Numbered from the stretch's first letter, positions 29,849 through 39,635 are shown. The stretch: DNA of 64,000 nt from Thermochromatium tepidum ATCC 43061 (GCF_009664085.1 NZ_CP039268.1:253001-317000); one strand, 5' to 3'. Numbers and translations: made by a program. The notes: generated from the sequence alone by a model not told the origin.

Positions 29849-31852
29849 TTAGAGCACGCCGCGCACGGTGGCGACCAGGTTCTCGACCGTGAAGCCGAAT
29901 TCCTTGAACAAGGCGCCGGCTGGGGCGGATTCGCCGAAGCGGTCGACGCCGAGCACCGCGCCCGAGCTTCCGACATATTTCCACCAGCCGTCGGTCGCAG
30001 CCGCTTCGACCGCCACGCGCGCGGTGACGGCCTTGGGCAGTACAGATTCCTTATAGGCCGCGTCCTGCTTGTCGAAGGTGTCGGTCGAGGGCATGGAGAC
30101 CACGCGGATCGCCTTGTCGCTCATGGCCTCGGCGGCCTTCATGGCCAGCTCGACCTCCGAGCCGGTGGCGATGATGATGGCATCTGGGGTACCGGCGCAA
30201 TCACGCAGGATGTAACCACCGCGCGCGATGTCGGCGATCTGCTGCTCGGTGCGCGGCATATGGGCCAGATTCTGACGCGAGAAGATCAGGCAGGTCGGGG
30301 TCCCCTTGCGTTCGATCGCCAGCTTCCAGGCCACGGCAGACTCGACCGCATCACAGGGACGCCAGACGCTCATGTTGGGGATCATCCGCAGGGTCGGGAG
30401 CTGCTCGATCGGCTGATGGGTGGGGCCATCCTCGCCCAGACCGATGGAGTCATGGGTGTAGACGAAGATCGAGGGCACCTTCATCAGCGCCGCCATGCGC
30501 AAGGCATTGCGTGCATAATCAGAGAACATGAGGAAGGTCCCGCCATAGGGGATGAAACCGCCGTGCAGCGCGATGCCGTTCATGATCGCCGACATGCCGA
30601 ACTCGCGCACGCCGTAATAGATGTAATTGCCGCCGCCGGTCTTGCTGACGCCCTTGCATCCCTTCCACAGCGTCAGGTTGGAGCCGGCCAGGTCTGCCGA
30701 ACCGCCGATGAGTTCGGGCAACAGGGGACCGAAGCCGTTGAGTGCGTTTTGTGAGGCCTTGCGCGAGGCGATGCTCTCGCCCTTCTCGGCCACGGACTTG
30801 ATGAAGGCATCGGCCTTCTCTGACCAGTCGGCGGGCAGCGCGCCGGCCATGCGGCGCCTGAACTCGGCGGCCTCGGCGGGATAGTCCTTGGCATAGGCCT
30901 CAAAGCGGGCGTTCCAGTCGGCCTCGGCCGCCGCACCGCGTTCCCTAGCGTCCCAGCCTTGATAGATGCCCTCCGGGATGACAAAGGGGGCATGGGGCCA
31001 GCCCAGGTTCTCGCGGGTCAGTGCGACCTCGTCCTCGCCCAGTGCCGCACCATGACACTCTTCCTTGCCCTGCTTGTTCGGCGCACCATAGCCGATGATG
31101 GTCTGGCAGCAGATCAGGCTCGGCTTGTCGGTGACGGCGCGCGCCTCCGCGATGGCGGACTTGATCGCCTCTGGGTTATGACCGTCGACCTTGGGGATCA
31201 CGTGCCAGCCATAGGCCTCGAAGCGCTTGGGCGTATCGTCGAGGAACCAGCCGGGCGTATCGCCGTGACCGCGCACCTCGCCGTCGATCGAGATGTTGTT
31301 GTCGTCATAGATCGCGATCAGCTTGCCCAGCCCCAGGGCCCCGGCCAGCGAGCAGGCCTCGTGCGAGAGGCCTTCCATCAGGCAGCCGTCGCCGAGGAAG
31401 ACATAGGTGTAGTGGTCGACGATGGTGTGACCTGGTCTGTTGAACTGGGCCGCGAGGACCTTTTCGGCGATCGCCATACCGACGGCATTGGTGATGCCCT
31501 GTCCGAGCGGACCTGTGGTGGTCTCGACGCCGGGCGTATAGCCGTACTCAGGATGGCCGGGGGTCTTGGAATGGAGCTGGCGGAACTGTTTGAGATCCTC
31601 GAGGCTCAGGTCATAGCCGGTCAGGTGGAGCAGGGCGTAGATCAGCATCGAGCCATGTCCGTTGGACAACACGAAGCGGTCGCGGTCGACCCACTTCGGG
31701 TTGTTCGGGTTGTGACGCATGAAGTCGTTCCACAACACCTCGGCGATGTCGGCCATACCCATGGGCGCGCCCGGATGACCCGAGTTGGCCTTTTGGACCG
31801 CGTCCATGGCGAGCGCGCGGATGGCATTGGCGAGTTCTCTGCGTGAGGACAT
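29849..31852 (-). CDS. tkt: Transketolase
   Basis: A 667-residue thiamine-diphosphate enzyme moving two-carbon units in the Calvin and pentose-phosphate cycles. It starts [32 protein letters not shown] and carries the ThDP motif GDGCLMEG, ending in the usual C-terminal region ([22 protein letters not shown]). It is the first gene of the minus-strand tkt, gap, pgk, pyk, fba series and is preceded by an AT-rich palindrome that may be an operator. Confidence 0.97.
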   Translation of the reverse strand: MSSRRELANAIRALAMDAVQKANSGHPGAPMGMADIAEVLWNDFMRHNPNNPKWVDRDRFVLSNGHGSMLIYALLHLTGYDLSLEDLKQFRQLHSKTPGHPEYGYTPGVETTTGPLGQGITNAVGMAIAEKVLAAQFNRPGHTIVDHYTYVFLGDGCLMEGLSHEACSLAGALGLGKLIAIYDDNNISIDGEVRGHGDTPGWFLDDTPKRFEAYGWHVIPKVDGHNPEAIKSAIAEARAVTDKPSLICCQTIIGYGAPNKQGKEECHGAALGEDEVALTRENLGWPHAPFVIPEGIYQGWDARERGAAAEADWNARFEAYAKDYPAEAAEFRRRMAGALPADWSEKADAFIKSVAEKGESIASRKASQNALNGFGPLLPELIGGSADLAGSNLTLWKGCKGVSKTGGGNYIYYGVREFGMSAIMNGIALHGGFIPYGGTFLMFSDYARNALRMAALMKVPSIFVYTHDSIGLGEDGPTHQPIEQLPTLRMIPNMSVWRPCDAVESAVAWKLAIERKGTPTCLIFSRQNLAHMPRTEQQIADIARGGYILRDCAGTPDAIIIATGSEVELAMKAAEAMSDKAIRVVSMPSTDTFDKQDAAYKESVLPKAVTARVAVEAAATDGWWKYVGSSGAVLGVDRFGESAPAGALFKEFGFTVENLVATVRGVL

Positions 31853-31978
31853 GAAGCCCCTCCTGAAAATTGAGTTAGCGATGGTCGAAAAGGGTGCGCC
31901 TATGCCCCACCGACGGCTCGGTATCGGCGATGGGTTCGTGGACAGGCGGCCACGAGGAACCAGGGGACTTTATGGCGA

Positions 31979-32002
31979 TTTTTAATTTTCTAATATTAAA
32001 AA
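31979..32002. promoter_or_regulatory. AT-rich palindrome upstream of tkt, candidate operator
   Basis: TTTTTAAT and ATTAAAAA (31979-31986 and 31995-32002) form a perfect inverted repeat around an 8-base spacer, in an AT stretch that stands out from the GC-rich surroundings. It lies about 127 bp upstream of tkt. LysR-type regulators such as CbbR bind AT-rich interrupted palindromes, so this is a candidate control site for the sugar-phosphate genes. No cbbR gene is in the window. Confidence 0.45.
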
Positions 32003-32093
32003 TTGGCGACTGAAATGACCAGCCTTTTTACCAGGTCTGTGCCAAGGTCCTCCGAATCAGGTTCGATCGGTTTCGATCGGACAAGGGCGTCGT

Positions 32094-32651
32094 TCAGTCC
32101 TTCTTCCACTTGATCGAACAGCCGATGCTTGGAATCTGCTCGGTCGGGCCCCGTCCGGTCTCGGCGACCTGTTTCATGGCCTCGAACAGATCGCGGCGCA
32201 CATCCGGGGGCGCGGTCTCCTTGCGGCTGGCGTCGAACCGTCCGCGATACTGGAGTCCCAGTTCGGCGTTATAGCCGAAGAAGTCCGGGGTACAGACGGC
32301 ACCATAGGCGCGCGCGACCGCCTGGCTTTCGTCGTAGAGATAGGGGAAGGGGAAGGCGAACTCCTCGGCCACACGTTTCATGTTGTCGAAGGAGTCCTCG
32401 GGATAGTCGTTGGCGTCGTTGGAGCTGATGGCCACGCAGCCGATGCCGAGGTCGATCAGCTCGCGTGCGTCGCGCACCAAGCGCTCGCGGATCGCCTGCA
32501 CATAGGGACAGTGGTTGCAGATGAACATCACCAGCAGACCGCGCGCGCCCTTGCACTGGTCGCGGGTCCAGATCCGTCCGTCGACCCCGGGCAAGGCGAA
32601 GTCCGGGGCCGGGGCGCCAAAATCGCAGAGTGGGGTTTCGGTCGACACCAT
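32094..32651 (-). CDS. Thioredoxin-fold AhpC/TSA-like protein
   Basis: A 185-residue protein of the alkyl hydroperoxide reductase/thiol-specific antioxidant fold. It begins APAPDFALPGVDGRIWTRD and has the segment LLVMFICNHCPYVQAI, where the CNHC pair replaces the thioredoxin CxxC position. The CPYV part is typical of a conserved thioredoxin-family group found in many phototrophs and other bacteria; its substrate is unknown. The start ATG at 32651 was chosen for the conserved N-terminus. Divergent from metK. Confidence 0.8.
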   Translation of the reverse strand: MVSTETPLCDFGAPAPDFALPGVDGRIWTRDQCKGARGLLVMFICNHCPYVQAIRERLVRDARELIDLGIGCVAISSNDANDYPEDSFDNMKRVAEEFAFPFPYLYDESQAVARAYGAVCTPDFFGYNAELGLQYRGRFDASRKETAPPDVRRDLFEAMKQVAETGRGPTEQIPSIGCSIKWKKD

Positions 32652-32866
32652 GATTAAAATCCTCCACGCCGGTTGGTTCGATGCCGTAATGATTGGGCGA
32701 TGGTACCGGAACTTGGCCGAATTCAAAATCTTGCACCGCACAATGGGGCGACGGACGCTGGCATCCAGGCCATGCCTCCGGTTTCAAGCGCCAGATCGAC
32801 GCGCTATCATGGTTTGCTTCATCAACGCGCCATCCGGCGCCCCGAACCTCAGGTCTCGTGATCGAT

Positions 32867-34057
32867 ATGAGCAAGGACTACATCTTTACCTCCGAATCCG
32901 TTTCCGAAGGCCATCCGGACAAGATGGCCGATCAGATTTCCGACGCCGTCCTCGACGAGATCTACCGCCGCGACCCCAATCACCCCAAGGCGCGCGTGGC
33001 CTGCGAGACCCTCGTCAAGACCGGTTTCGTCATGCTGGCCGGCGAGATCACGGTCACGGACCCGGATCTCAAGATCGACTATGAGCGTGTGGTGCGCCGG
33101 GTGGTCTGTGGGATCGGGTACGACAATTCGGAGGTCGGATTCGACGGCCACACCTGTGGCGTGCTGATCGCACTCGGCGAGCAGTCCAAGGACATCCATC
33201 AGGGCGTCGATCGCGAAACCGAGGAGGCCCAGGGCGCCGGTGACCAGGGATTGATGTTTGGCTATGCCACCAATGAGACCGAAAGCCTGATGCCGGCGCC
33301 GATCGATTATGCCCATCGGCTGGTCAAGCGTCAGGCCGAGGTGCGCAAGAACGGCACATTGCCCTGGCTGCGTCCGGACGCCAAGTCGCAGATCACCGTG
33401 CGTTACAGCGACGGCAAGCCGGTCGGGGTCGAGGCCGTGGTGCTCTCGACCCAACACAGCCCGGATGTCAGGGACTCAGACCTGCACGAGGGGGTGATGG
33501 AAGAGATCATCAAGCCGGTATTGGCCCCGACCGGTTGGCTCCATGCCGGGACGCGTTACCACATCAACCCCACCGGCAAGTTCGTCATCGGCGGGCCGGT
33601 CGGCGACTGCGGTCTGACCGGGCGCAAGATCATCGTCGATACCTATGGTGGTATGGCGCGTCATGGCGGCGGTGCCTTCTCGGGCAAGGATCCATCCAAG
33701 GTCGATCGCTCGGCGGCCTATGCCGGGCGTTACGTGGCCAAGAACATCGTCGCGGCCGGTCTGGCCGACAAGTGCGAGATCCAGATCTCCTATGCCATCG
33801 GTGTCGCCGAGCCGACCTCGGTCTCGATCGAGACCTTCGGCACCAACAAGATCGACGAGGATCGCATCATCGAGCTGATCCGGGCGCAGTTCGATCTGCG
33901 TCCCTACGGACTCATCCGGATGCTCGAGCTGACCAACCGCGAACTGATCAGGTATCAGGACACGGCGGCTTATGGACATTTCGGACGCACTGAGCCGGGC
34001 TTTACCTGGGAGCGTACCGACAAGGCCGAGGCGCTGCGCGAAGCGGCTGGGATTTGA
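32867..34057 (+). CDS. metK: S-adenosylmethionine synthase
   Basis: A 396-residue enzyme that makes S-adenosylmethionine from methionine and ATP. It starts [23 protein letters not shown] and has the glycine-rich P-loop-like block [16 protein letters not shown]. Open frame extends upstream by 58 codons without conservation. It is followed by ahcY and metF, which regenerate methionine from SAM's by-product, so this set forms an activated-methyl-cycle cluster. Confidence 0.97.
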   Translation: MSKDYIFTSESVSEGHPDKMADQISDAVLDEIYRRDPNHPKARVACETLVKTGFVMLAGEITVTDPDLKIDYERVVRRVVCGIGYDNSEVGFDGHTCGVLIALGEQSKDIHQGVDRETEEAQGAGDQGLMFGYATNETESLMPAPIDYAHRLVKRQAEVRKNGTLPWLRPDAKSQITVRYSDGKPVGVEAVVLSTQHSPDVRDSDLHEGVMEEIIKPVLAPTGWLHAGTRYHINPTGKFVIGGPVGDCGLTGRKIIVDTYGGMARHGGGAFSGKDPSKVDRSAAYAGRYVAKNIVAAGLADKCEIQISYAIGVAEPTSVSIETFGTNKIDEDRIIELIRAQFDLRPYGLIRMLELTNRELIRYQDTAAYGHFGRTEPGFTWERTDKAEALREAAGI

Positions 34058-34112
34058 CCCGGTGCGCGGCAAACCCCACCGTTTAGGGCAGGATCGGGGC
34101 GCGCAGCCGTTT

Positions 34113-34118
34113 TATAAT
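34113..34118 (+). promoter_or_regulatory. Candidate -10 box for ahcY
   Basis: A perfect TATAAT stands in CGTTTTATAATGCC, about 95 bases before the SAH riboswitch core. No good -35 hexamer is visible at 16-18 bp spacing. A start about 7 bp downstream would give a leader that includes a nested palindrome (GGCCGG-GATCT-CCGGCC and CCGGCC-TTCA-GGCCGG, 34160-34190) and the complete riboswitch. Confidence 0.5.
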
Positions 34119-34214
34119 GCCTCTGTCGCCGAGAACCAAGGCGGCTTATGTACGGCGTGGCCGGGATCTCCGGCCTTCAGGCCGGGGGGATGACAGCTAC
34201 CCTGCCCGCCTTGC

Positions 34215-34300
34215 CCCGCTCACCGAGGAGCGCTGCAACCCGGATCCAGGGATTCGGGCCAGGCTCGATGAGCGGGTCTACACTGTTCAAACGGCGCTCA
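34215..34300 (+). promoter_or_regulatory. SAH (S-adenosylhomocysteine) riboswitch
   Basis: The leader of ahcY matches the SAH riboswitch in order and sequence. Stem P1 is CCCGCTCAcCGAG with CTCGaTGAGCGGG (34215-34227 and 34264-34276, one mismatch), P2 is an imperfect hairpin starting CCCGGAT and ending TTCGGG, and the pseudoknot is GAGCGC (34228-34233) with GCGCTC (34294-34299). The conserved joining sequences GCTGC, CCAGG and GTTCAAACGGCGCTCA are present. Members sense S-adenosylhomocysteine and switch on ahcY. The core ends 28 bp before the ATG, which fits translational control. Confidence 0.93.
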
Positions 34301-34327
34301 CTCAGGTTCTATCGAGGGCTGATTCAC

Positions 34328-35734
34328 ATGAGTGAGTTCACCGATTACAGGGTCGCTGACATTGCATTGGCCGATTTCGGCCGCCGTGAGATCGCCATCG
34401 CCGAGACCGAGATGCCCGGTCTGATGGCCATCCGTCGCAAGTACGCCGACGCCAAGCCGCTTACCGGCGCCCGCATCAGTGGCAGTCTGCATATGACCAT
34501 CCAGACCGCGGTGCTGATCGAGACCCTGGTCGAACTGGGCGCCCAGGTGCGTTGGTGCTCGTGCAACATCTTTTCGACCCAGGACCATGCCGCCGCCGCG
34601 CTCGCCGCGCGCGGGATCCCCATCTATGCCTGGAAGGGCGAGACCCTGGAGGAGTATTGGTGGTGTACCGAGCAGGTCCTCAATTGGCCAGACGGTCAGG
34701 GCCCAAACATGATCCTCGACGACGGGGGTGATGCGACCCTCGTGATCCACAAGGGGGTCGAATTCGAGAAGGCCGGCGCCGTGCCCCAGCCCCAGCCGGG
34801 TGACAGCGAGGAGTGGCGGGCGTTGTTGGGGATGTTCAGTCGGATCTTTAAGTGCGATCGCGAACATTGGCATCGGATTGCTGCCACCATCAAGGGCGTG
34901 ACCGAGGAGACCACCACCGGCGTGCACCGGCTCTATGAGATGGCCAAGCAGGGCACCCTGTTGTTCCCTGCGATCAACGTCAACGACTCGGTCACCAAAT
35001 CCAAGTTCGACAATCTCTATGGTTGCCGCGAGTCACTGGTCGATGGCATCAAGCGTGCCACCGATGTCATGATCGCCGGCAAGATCGCCATGGTCTGTGG
35101 CTATGGCGACGTCGGCAAGGGCTGCTGTCAGTCGCTGCGTGGCCTGGGCGCCACCGTATGGGTGTCCGAGATCGATCCCATCTGCGCCCTCCAGGCATCC
35201 ATGGAAGGCTATCGGGTGGTCACCATGGAGGACGCCGCCCCGGTCGCCGACATCTTTGTCACCGCCACCGGCAATCTCAATGTCATCACCCACGACCACA
35301 TGGCGGCGATGAAGGATCAGGCCATCGTCTGCAACATCGGTCACTTCGACAACGAGATCGATGTCGCAAGCCTCACCCAATATCGCTGGGAGGAGATCAA
35401 GCCGCAGGTCGATCACGTCATCTTCCCTGATGGCAAGCGTCTCATCCTGTTGGCCAAGGGGAGGCTGGTGAACCTGGGCTGCGCCACTGGTCATCCGAGC
35501 TTCGTGATGTCCAACAGCTTTACCAATCAGGTGCTGGCTCAGATCGAGCTCTTCACCAAGACCAACCAGTATCCGATCGGGGTCTATGTGTTGCCCAAGC
35601 ATCTGGACGAGTTGGTCGCGCGGCTGCATCTGGACAAGATCGGCGCCAAGCTGACCCGGCTCACCCAGGCCCAGGCCGACTATATCGGTGTGCCAGTCGA
35701 AGGACCGTACAAGCCAGATCATTATCGCTACTGA
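34328..35734 (+). CDS. ahcY: Adenosylhomocysteinase
   Basis: A 468-residue NAD-containing enzyme that splits S-adenosylhomocysteine into adenosine and homocysteine, relieving product inhibition of methyltransferases. It has [17 protein letters not shown], the NAD-binding block [12 protein letters not shown] and the C-terminus ending KPDHYRY, the classic end of this family. The start ATG at 34328 fits the riboswitch just upstream; an earlier in-frame start would translate the riboswitch. It is between metK and metF on the same strand. Confidence 0.97.
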   Translation: MSEFTDYRVADIALADFGRREIAIAETEMPGLMAIRRKYADAKPLTGARISGSLHMTIQTAVLIETLVELGAQVRWCSCNIFSTQDHAAAALAARGIPIYAWKGETLEEYWWCTEQVLNWPDGQGPNMILDDGGDATLVIHKGVEFEKAGAVPQPQPGDSEEWRALLGMFSRIFKCDREHWHRIAATIKGVTEETTTGVHRLYEMAKQGTLLFPAINVNDSVTKSKFDNLYGCRESLVDGIKRATDVMIAGKIAMVCGYGDVGKGCCQSLRGLGATVWVSEIDPICALQASMEGYRVVTMEDAAPVADIFVTATGNLNVITHDHMAAMKDQAIVCNIGHFDNEIDVASLTQYRWEEIKPQVDHVIFPDGKRLILLAKGRLVNLGCATGHPSFVMSNSFTNQVLAQIELFTKTNQYPIGVYVLPKHLDELVARLHLDKIGAKLTRLTQAQADYIGVPVEGPYKPDHYRY

Positions 35735-35816
35735 TGGCTGAGGGCCTGTCGTCCTGAAGATCGCCGGTCGTGTGCCGCGGTGCGCAGACCGGCATCATCG
35801 TTTTGGAGTCTTCCGT

Positions 35817-36674
35817 ATGACGACCTCCGCGACCTCAAAGCGGGTCTATAGTGTCGAGCTCTTTCCCCCCAAGACCGTCGAGGGGATGGACCGACTCAAG
35901 CAAGAGGTTCCCAAGCTCAATGCCCTGGGTCCGGCCTATTTCTCCGTGACCTATGGGGCCGGCGGTTCAACCCGTGAAGGTACCTTCGAGACCGTCGCCT
36001 GGCTGCGCACCCAGGGGATCGATACCGCACCTCATCTGGCCTGTATCGGTTCGACGCGTGCTCAGATCCGCGAGATCCTGGACCATTACCACGGACAGGG
36101 GATCCGGCGCCTGGTGGCCTTGCGCGGCGATCTGCCCTCGGGCATGGGGATCGGCAACAGCGGTGAGTTTCGCTATGCCAACGAGTTGGTGGGCTTTGTG
36201 CGCGCCGAGTTTGGTGACGCCTTCTGGATCGAGGTTGCGGCCTATCCCGAATACCATCCCCAGTCAGGCACCCCGGTGCGCGACCTGGAAAACTTCAAAC
36301 GCAAGGTGGAAGCCGGCGCCGATGGGGCCATCACCCAATATTTCTACAACGCCGATGCCTATTTTGCCTTTGTAGAGAGCTGTGAGCGGGCCGGGATTAC
36401 CATCCCGATCGTCCCCGGCATCATGCCGATCACCAACTATGCGCAGCTCGCGCGCTTCTCAGATGCCTGCGGGGCCGAGATCCCACGCTGGATCCGGCGG
36501 CGGCTCGAGAGCTTCGGCGATGACATCGAGAGTCTCCGCGCCTTTGGGCACGAGGTGGTGCTGAGGCTGTGCCAACGCTTGCTCGAAGGCGGCGCACCCG
36601 GTCTGCATTTCTATACCATGAACCAATCCGGGTCTGTGACACGCCTCTGGCATGACCTAGGCTTGTCGGATTGA
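35817..36674 (+). CDS. metF: Methylenetetrahydrofolate reductase
   Basis: A 285-residue FAD enzyme that reduces 5,10-methylene-THF to 5-methyl-THF, the methyl donor for methionine synthesis. It starts with YSVELFPPKTVEGM (the catalytic glutamate is in VELFPP), and has SVTYGAGGS, ALRGDLPSG and ITQYFYNADAY. Ends GAPGLHFYTMNQS region followed by the C-terminus. It completes the cluster metK, ahcY, metF, and a strong terminator follows. Confidence 0.96.
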   Translation: MTTSATSKRVYSVELFPPKTVEGMDRLKQEVPKLNALGPAYFSVTYGAGGSTREGTFETVAWLRTQGIDTAPHLACIGSTRAQIREILDHYHGQGIRRLVALRGDLPSGMGIGNSGEFRYANELVGFVRAEFGDAFWIEVAAYPEYHPQSGTPVRDLENFKRKVEAGADGAITQYFYNADAYFAFVESCERAGITIPIVPGIMPITNYAQLARFSDACGAEIPRWIRRRLESFGDDIESLRAFGHEVVLRLCQRLLEGGAPGLHFYTMNQSGSVTRLWHDLGLSD

Positions 36675-36747
36675 GGATTGTCAAATCATTCGCGCGGTTA
36701 GATCGTTAGCCTTTGGTTCGACAATCCTTCAACTCCTCCTTGTGTTG

Positions 36748-36773
36748 AACCGCCCAACGAGGGCGGTTTTTTT
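36748..36773 (+). terminator. Rho-independent terminator after metF
   Basis: AACCGCCC-AACGA-GGGCGGTT followed by TTTTT is a strong stem-loop with a T-run about 75 bp after metF. It separates the core metabolic genes from the accessory glycan region that begins about 85 bp later. Confidence 0.93.
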
Positions 36774-36884
36774 ATGGTGCGCCCGGCCTCGGTTCGGCCT
36801 GTATCATTCCACCGTAAGCCGCGCCATTGGGCGGTTTGAACAAGGCGACAGACGTTCATGCAAGACCTGACCCCAGTCACACTG

Positions 36885-38111
36885 ATGAGTGAACGACGCC
36901 CAAGACTGCTCCTCATCACCCGCAACTTCCCGCCGCTGTGGGGCGGGATGGAGCGGCTCAACTGGCATCTCGCGGATGAGCTCGCCAAGACCCACGCGGT
37001 GCGCGTCATCGGCCCCGCTGGAGCGGCCCAGCACGCCCCGGCTCAAGTTCCGGTGTGCGAAGCGCCCTTGACGCCGTTGTACCGGTTTTTGCTGCACACG
37101 ACCATCTTGGCCCAGCGTGAAGCGCGCCGTTGGCGGCCGGATTGGGTGCTGGCGGGCAGTGGGCTGACCGCCCCGATGGCGCTCATCGCCGCCCGCGCCT
37201 GTGACGCTCGCAGTGCCGCCTATGTGCACGGCCTGGATCTCATCGTGCCGCATCCGGTGTACCGGGCGCTGTGGCTGCCGGCGCTGCGTCGCATGGACCG
37301 GGTGATCGCCAACAGCACGGCCACCGCCGAACTTGCCCGAAAAGCGGGCGTCCGCGACGAACGGCTGAGCATCGTGCATCCGGGCGTGGATATCCCCGTA
37401 CCGGACCCCAGCGCACGCGCCCGTTTCCGCCAGCGCTGGAACCTGCCCCCGGATGCCCCGGTGCTGCTATCGGTGGGCAGGCTCACCGCGCGCAAGGGCC
37501 TGCGCGAGTTTGTGCAAGAGGTTCTGCCCACGGTCGTCAAGGCCCGACCCGACGTGGTGCTCGCAATCGTGGGCAATGCGCCAAAGCAGGCGCTCTACGC
37601 GCAGGCGCAAACACCGGAAAGCATCCTTGAGGCCGCTCATGCTCGGGGCATGGCCCCCAACGTCCGCTGGATAGGAACGCTATTCGGCCAAGACCTGACC
37701 GACGCCTACTTCGGTGCCGACCTCCACGTCTTCCCGGTGCGCAAGATCCCGGGCGACCCAGAAGGATTTGGCATGGTGGCGGTGGAAGCGGCGGCGCATG
37801 GCCTACCGACCGTGGCCTATGCAACCGGCGGCGTGGTCGATGCGGTGCGCGAGGGCCAGTCCGGCCGCCTGATACCCCCGGGCGATGCAGCCGGTTTCGC
37901 GCAGGCCGTGCTGGCGACGCTTGCCGCGCCCTTTGCTCCCGAAGGCTGCCGCACGTTTGCCCAGCGGTTTGCGTGGGTTGAGTTCGGGCATCGAATCATG
38001 GACGCGCTGCTCGCTGATTCTGAAAGCAATGTTGTCTTTCGATGCCTTGGGAGGAGCCATGAGTGTGATTCAAACCCTCGACATCCAAAATTTCACGACC
38101 CTGCCCAATGA
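36885..38111 (+). CDS. GT4-family glycosyltransferase
   Basis: A 408-residue cytoplasmic glycosyltransferase of the GT-B fold. It begins RPRLLLITRNFPPLWGGMERLN and has the C-terminal donor-binding region PEGFGMVAVEAAAHGLPTVA. The frame is open to an ATG at 36858, but that ATG is part of a dispersed motif (ATGCAAGACCTGACCCC), so the next ATG is preferred. Its last 53 bp overlap the ATPase gene, and the C-terminal residues after FGHRIMDALL look non-conserved. I infer that insertion of the ATPase-nuclease cassette replaced the natural end. Confidence 0.85.
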   Translation: MSERRPRLLLITRNFPPLWGGMERLNWHLADELAKTHAVRVIGPAGAAQHAPAQVPVCEAPLTPLYRFLLHTTILAQREARRWRPDWVLAGSGLTAPMALIAARACDARSAAYVHGLDLIVPHPVYRALWLPALRRMDRVIANSTATAELARKAGVRDERLSIVHPGVDIPVPDPSARARFRQRWNLPPDAPVLLSVGRLTARKGLREFVQEVLPTVVKARPDVVLAIVGNAPKQALYAQAQTPESILEAAHARGMAPNVRWIGTLFGQDLTDAYFGADLHVFPVRKIPGDPEGFGMVAVEAAAHGLPTVAYATGGVVDAVREGQSGRLIPPGDAAGFAQAVLATLAAPFAPEGCRTFAQRFAWVEFGHRIMDALLADSESNVVFRCLGRSHECDSNPRHPKFHDPAQ

Positions 38112-39102
38112 CACCTGGCGCTTTGCCAGCGGGCTCAATGTGGTCGTGGGAGAAAACGGACTGGGCAAGACCCATCTGCTCAAGCTGCTCTATGCATTGC
38201 TCAAAACCCACGCCGACGCCAAGGAACTCACCAAAGGCACCCTCGAGCGCGCCTATGCCGAAAAGTTGATCCGGGTCTTTCGGCCTGAAAGTCTTGGCCG
38301 CTTGGTCAAACGGCAACAAGGTCGTAACCGCTGCGAATGGCAGCTGACCCTGCAGCAAGGCACCCACAACGTGACTGGAGCCTTTGCCACCAACGCCAAA
38401 TCTCAGATCGAACTGCGCCAGTCTCCGAGCGCCCCCTTGGGCAAATCGCCTGCCTACCTACCCACCCGCGAACTCGTGACGCTGTGCCCGTGGTTTCTGC
38501 CCCTGTACGAAAACTATCATCTGGAATTCGAGGAAACCTGGCGGGATACCGTGGCACTGCTCGGAAGCCCCCTGCTGCGGGGCCCGAAAGAAAAACGGGT
38601 GGCCGAGCTGCTCAAGCCACTGGAAGAGGCGATGGGCGGAAGAGTCGTCGTCGATACCGGGACCGGCCGCTTTTATCTGCACATCCCTGGCGAAGGGAAT
38701 ATGGAGATGCCCCTGGTGGCCGAGGGCTTGCGCAAAATGGCGATGCTCGCGCGCCTCATCAGTTCGGGCACGCTGCTGGAACACGGCTATCTTTTCTGGG
38801 ACGAGCCGGAGAGCAATCTCAATCCAAAACTGATCAAGGTCATCGCAGCCAGCATCCTCGCCATCGCTGCAAGTGGCGTGCAGGTGTTCCTTGCCACCCA
38901 TTCCCTGTTCCTGCTGCGCGAGCTGCACCTGCTCTTGCAAGATAAGCGCTACCAAAACCTATCCAGCCGCTGGTTTGCCCTGGCGGTCAGGAATGACGCC
39001 ATCGTTCTGGAACAAAGCGATCGGCTCGACGACATTCAAACATTGGTCATGCTGGACGAGGAGCTGGCCCAGTCCGACCGCCATCTGGCCGGAGCACAGT
39101 AA
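38059..39102 (+). CDS. ABC/AAA_21-type ATPase of a two-gene nuclease cassette
   Basis: A 347-residue RecF/OLD-like ATPase without a coiled-coil arm. It has Walker A GENGLGKT at 31-38 just after the N-terminal strand, a region LPTRELVTL near 134-142, the degenerate signature AEGLRKMAMLARLI at 221-234, Walker B YLFWDEPES at 244-252, D-loop NLNP and the switch histidine in LATHSLFLL (281). These match the AAA_21/AAA_15 ATPases found in defence and repair systems. The ribosome-binding site is strong (GGGAGGAG) and the stop overlaps the nuclease start (TAATG). Its target is unknown; a role in phage defence is inferred from the partner. Confidence 0.85.
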   Translation: MSVIQTLDIQNFTTLPNDTWRFASGLNVVVGENGLGKTHLLKLLYALLKTHADAKELTKGTLERAYAEKLIRVFRPESLGRLVKRQQGRNRCEWQLTLQQGTHNVTGAFATNAKSQIELRQSPSAPLGKSPAYLPTRELVTLCPWFLPLYENYHLEFEETWRDTVALLGSPLLRGPKEKRVAELLKPLEEAMGGRVVVDTGTGRFYLHIPGEGNMEMPLVAEGLRKMAMLARLISSGTLLEHGYLFWDEPESNLNPKLIKVIAASILAIAASGVQVFLATHSLFLLRELHLLLQDKRYQNLSSRWFALAVRNDAIVLEQSDRLDDIQTLVMLDEELAQSDRHLAGAQ

Positions 39103-39635
39103 TGAGTGGCTGCAAGCTGACCGAAGGGGCGCTTGCATTCACGTTTGCGCCTGGGGCGATCGCCGGCCATTACGATCGCTGGTCTTTCTATCGCAACCAG
39201 TTCCAGAATGGCTGCGCCCAAGACAACATGGCGGTTGACCTCGTGTGCCGGTTCCGGCAAGAAAGCTGGCTGATCGAAGTGAAAGACTATCGCCATCACG
39301 CCCGCACCAAGGCGATCGACCTTGCCGACGAAGTCGCCACCAAAGCGCGCGATACGCTGGCCGGACTCGTCGCCGCCCGCTGCAATGCCAATGATGCCAA
39401 AGAGCGCGACCTTGCGCGCCGGCTCCTGAGCGCCGAGAGAATTCGCGTGGTCCTTCATCTCGAACAGCCGGTTATCAAAAGCCGCCTTTATCCCCGCGGC
39501 ATCATCGAGCCAGACAAGCTCACACAGAAACTGCGTTGCAAACTCAAGGCGCTGGACCCGCATCCTATGATCGCGAGCACCCGTAACCCTGCGCCTGGCG
39601 CGCCTTGGAATGTTCAGAGAAATGGAGACATCTGA
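39102..39635 (+). CDS. Putative PD-(D/E)XK nuclease-like effector
   Basis: A 177-residue protein coupled to the ATPase by a TAATG overlap. It has a PD-(D/E)XK-like core: DLVCRF with D46, then WLIEVKDYR with E59 and K61, followed by a helix (VATKARDTLAGLVAARC) and a later strand (RIRVVLHLEQ). This spacing fits a restriction-endonuclease fold. No other family is recognised. With its ATPase partner it resembles ATP-powered nuclease systems such as Septu (which uses HNH) or PARIS (which uses TOPRIM), but with a different nuclease. The 3' end overlaps the next glycosyltransferase gene. Activity is untested. Confidence 0.65.
   Translation: MSGCKLTEGALAFTFAPGAIAGHYDRWSFYRNQFQNGCAQDNMAVDLVCRFRQESWLIEVKDYRHHARTKAIDLADEVATKARDTLAGLVAARCNANDAKERDLARRLLSAERIRVVLHLEQPVIKSRLYPRGIIEPDKLTQKLRCKLKALDPHPMIASTRNPAPGAPWNVQRNGDI

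Noticed and set aside
36858-36884. ATG at 36858 as the start of the first glycosyltransferase
   Set aside because: It belongs to the dispersed motif ATGCAAGACCTGACCCC and lacks a ribosome-binding site; the next ATG precedes the conserved N-terminus.
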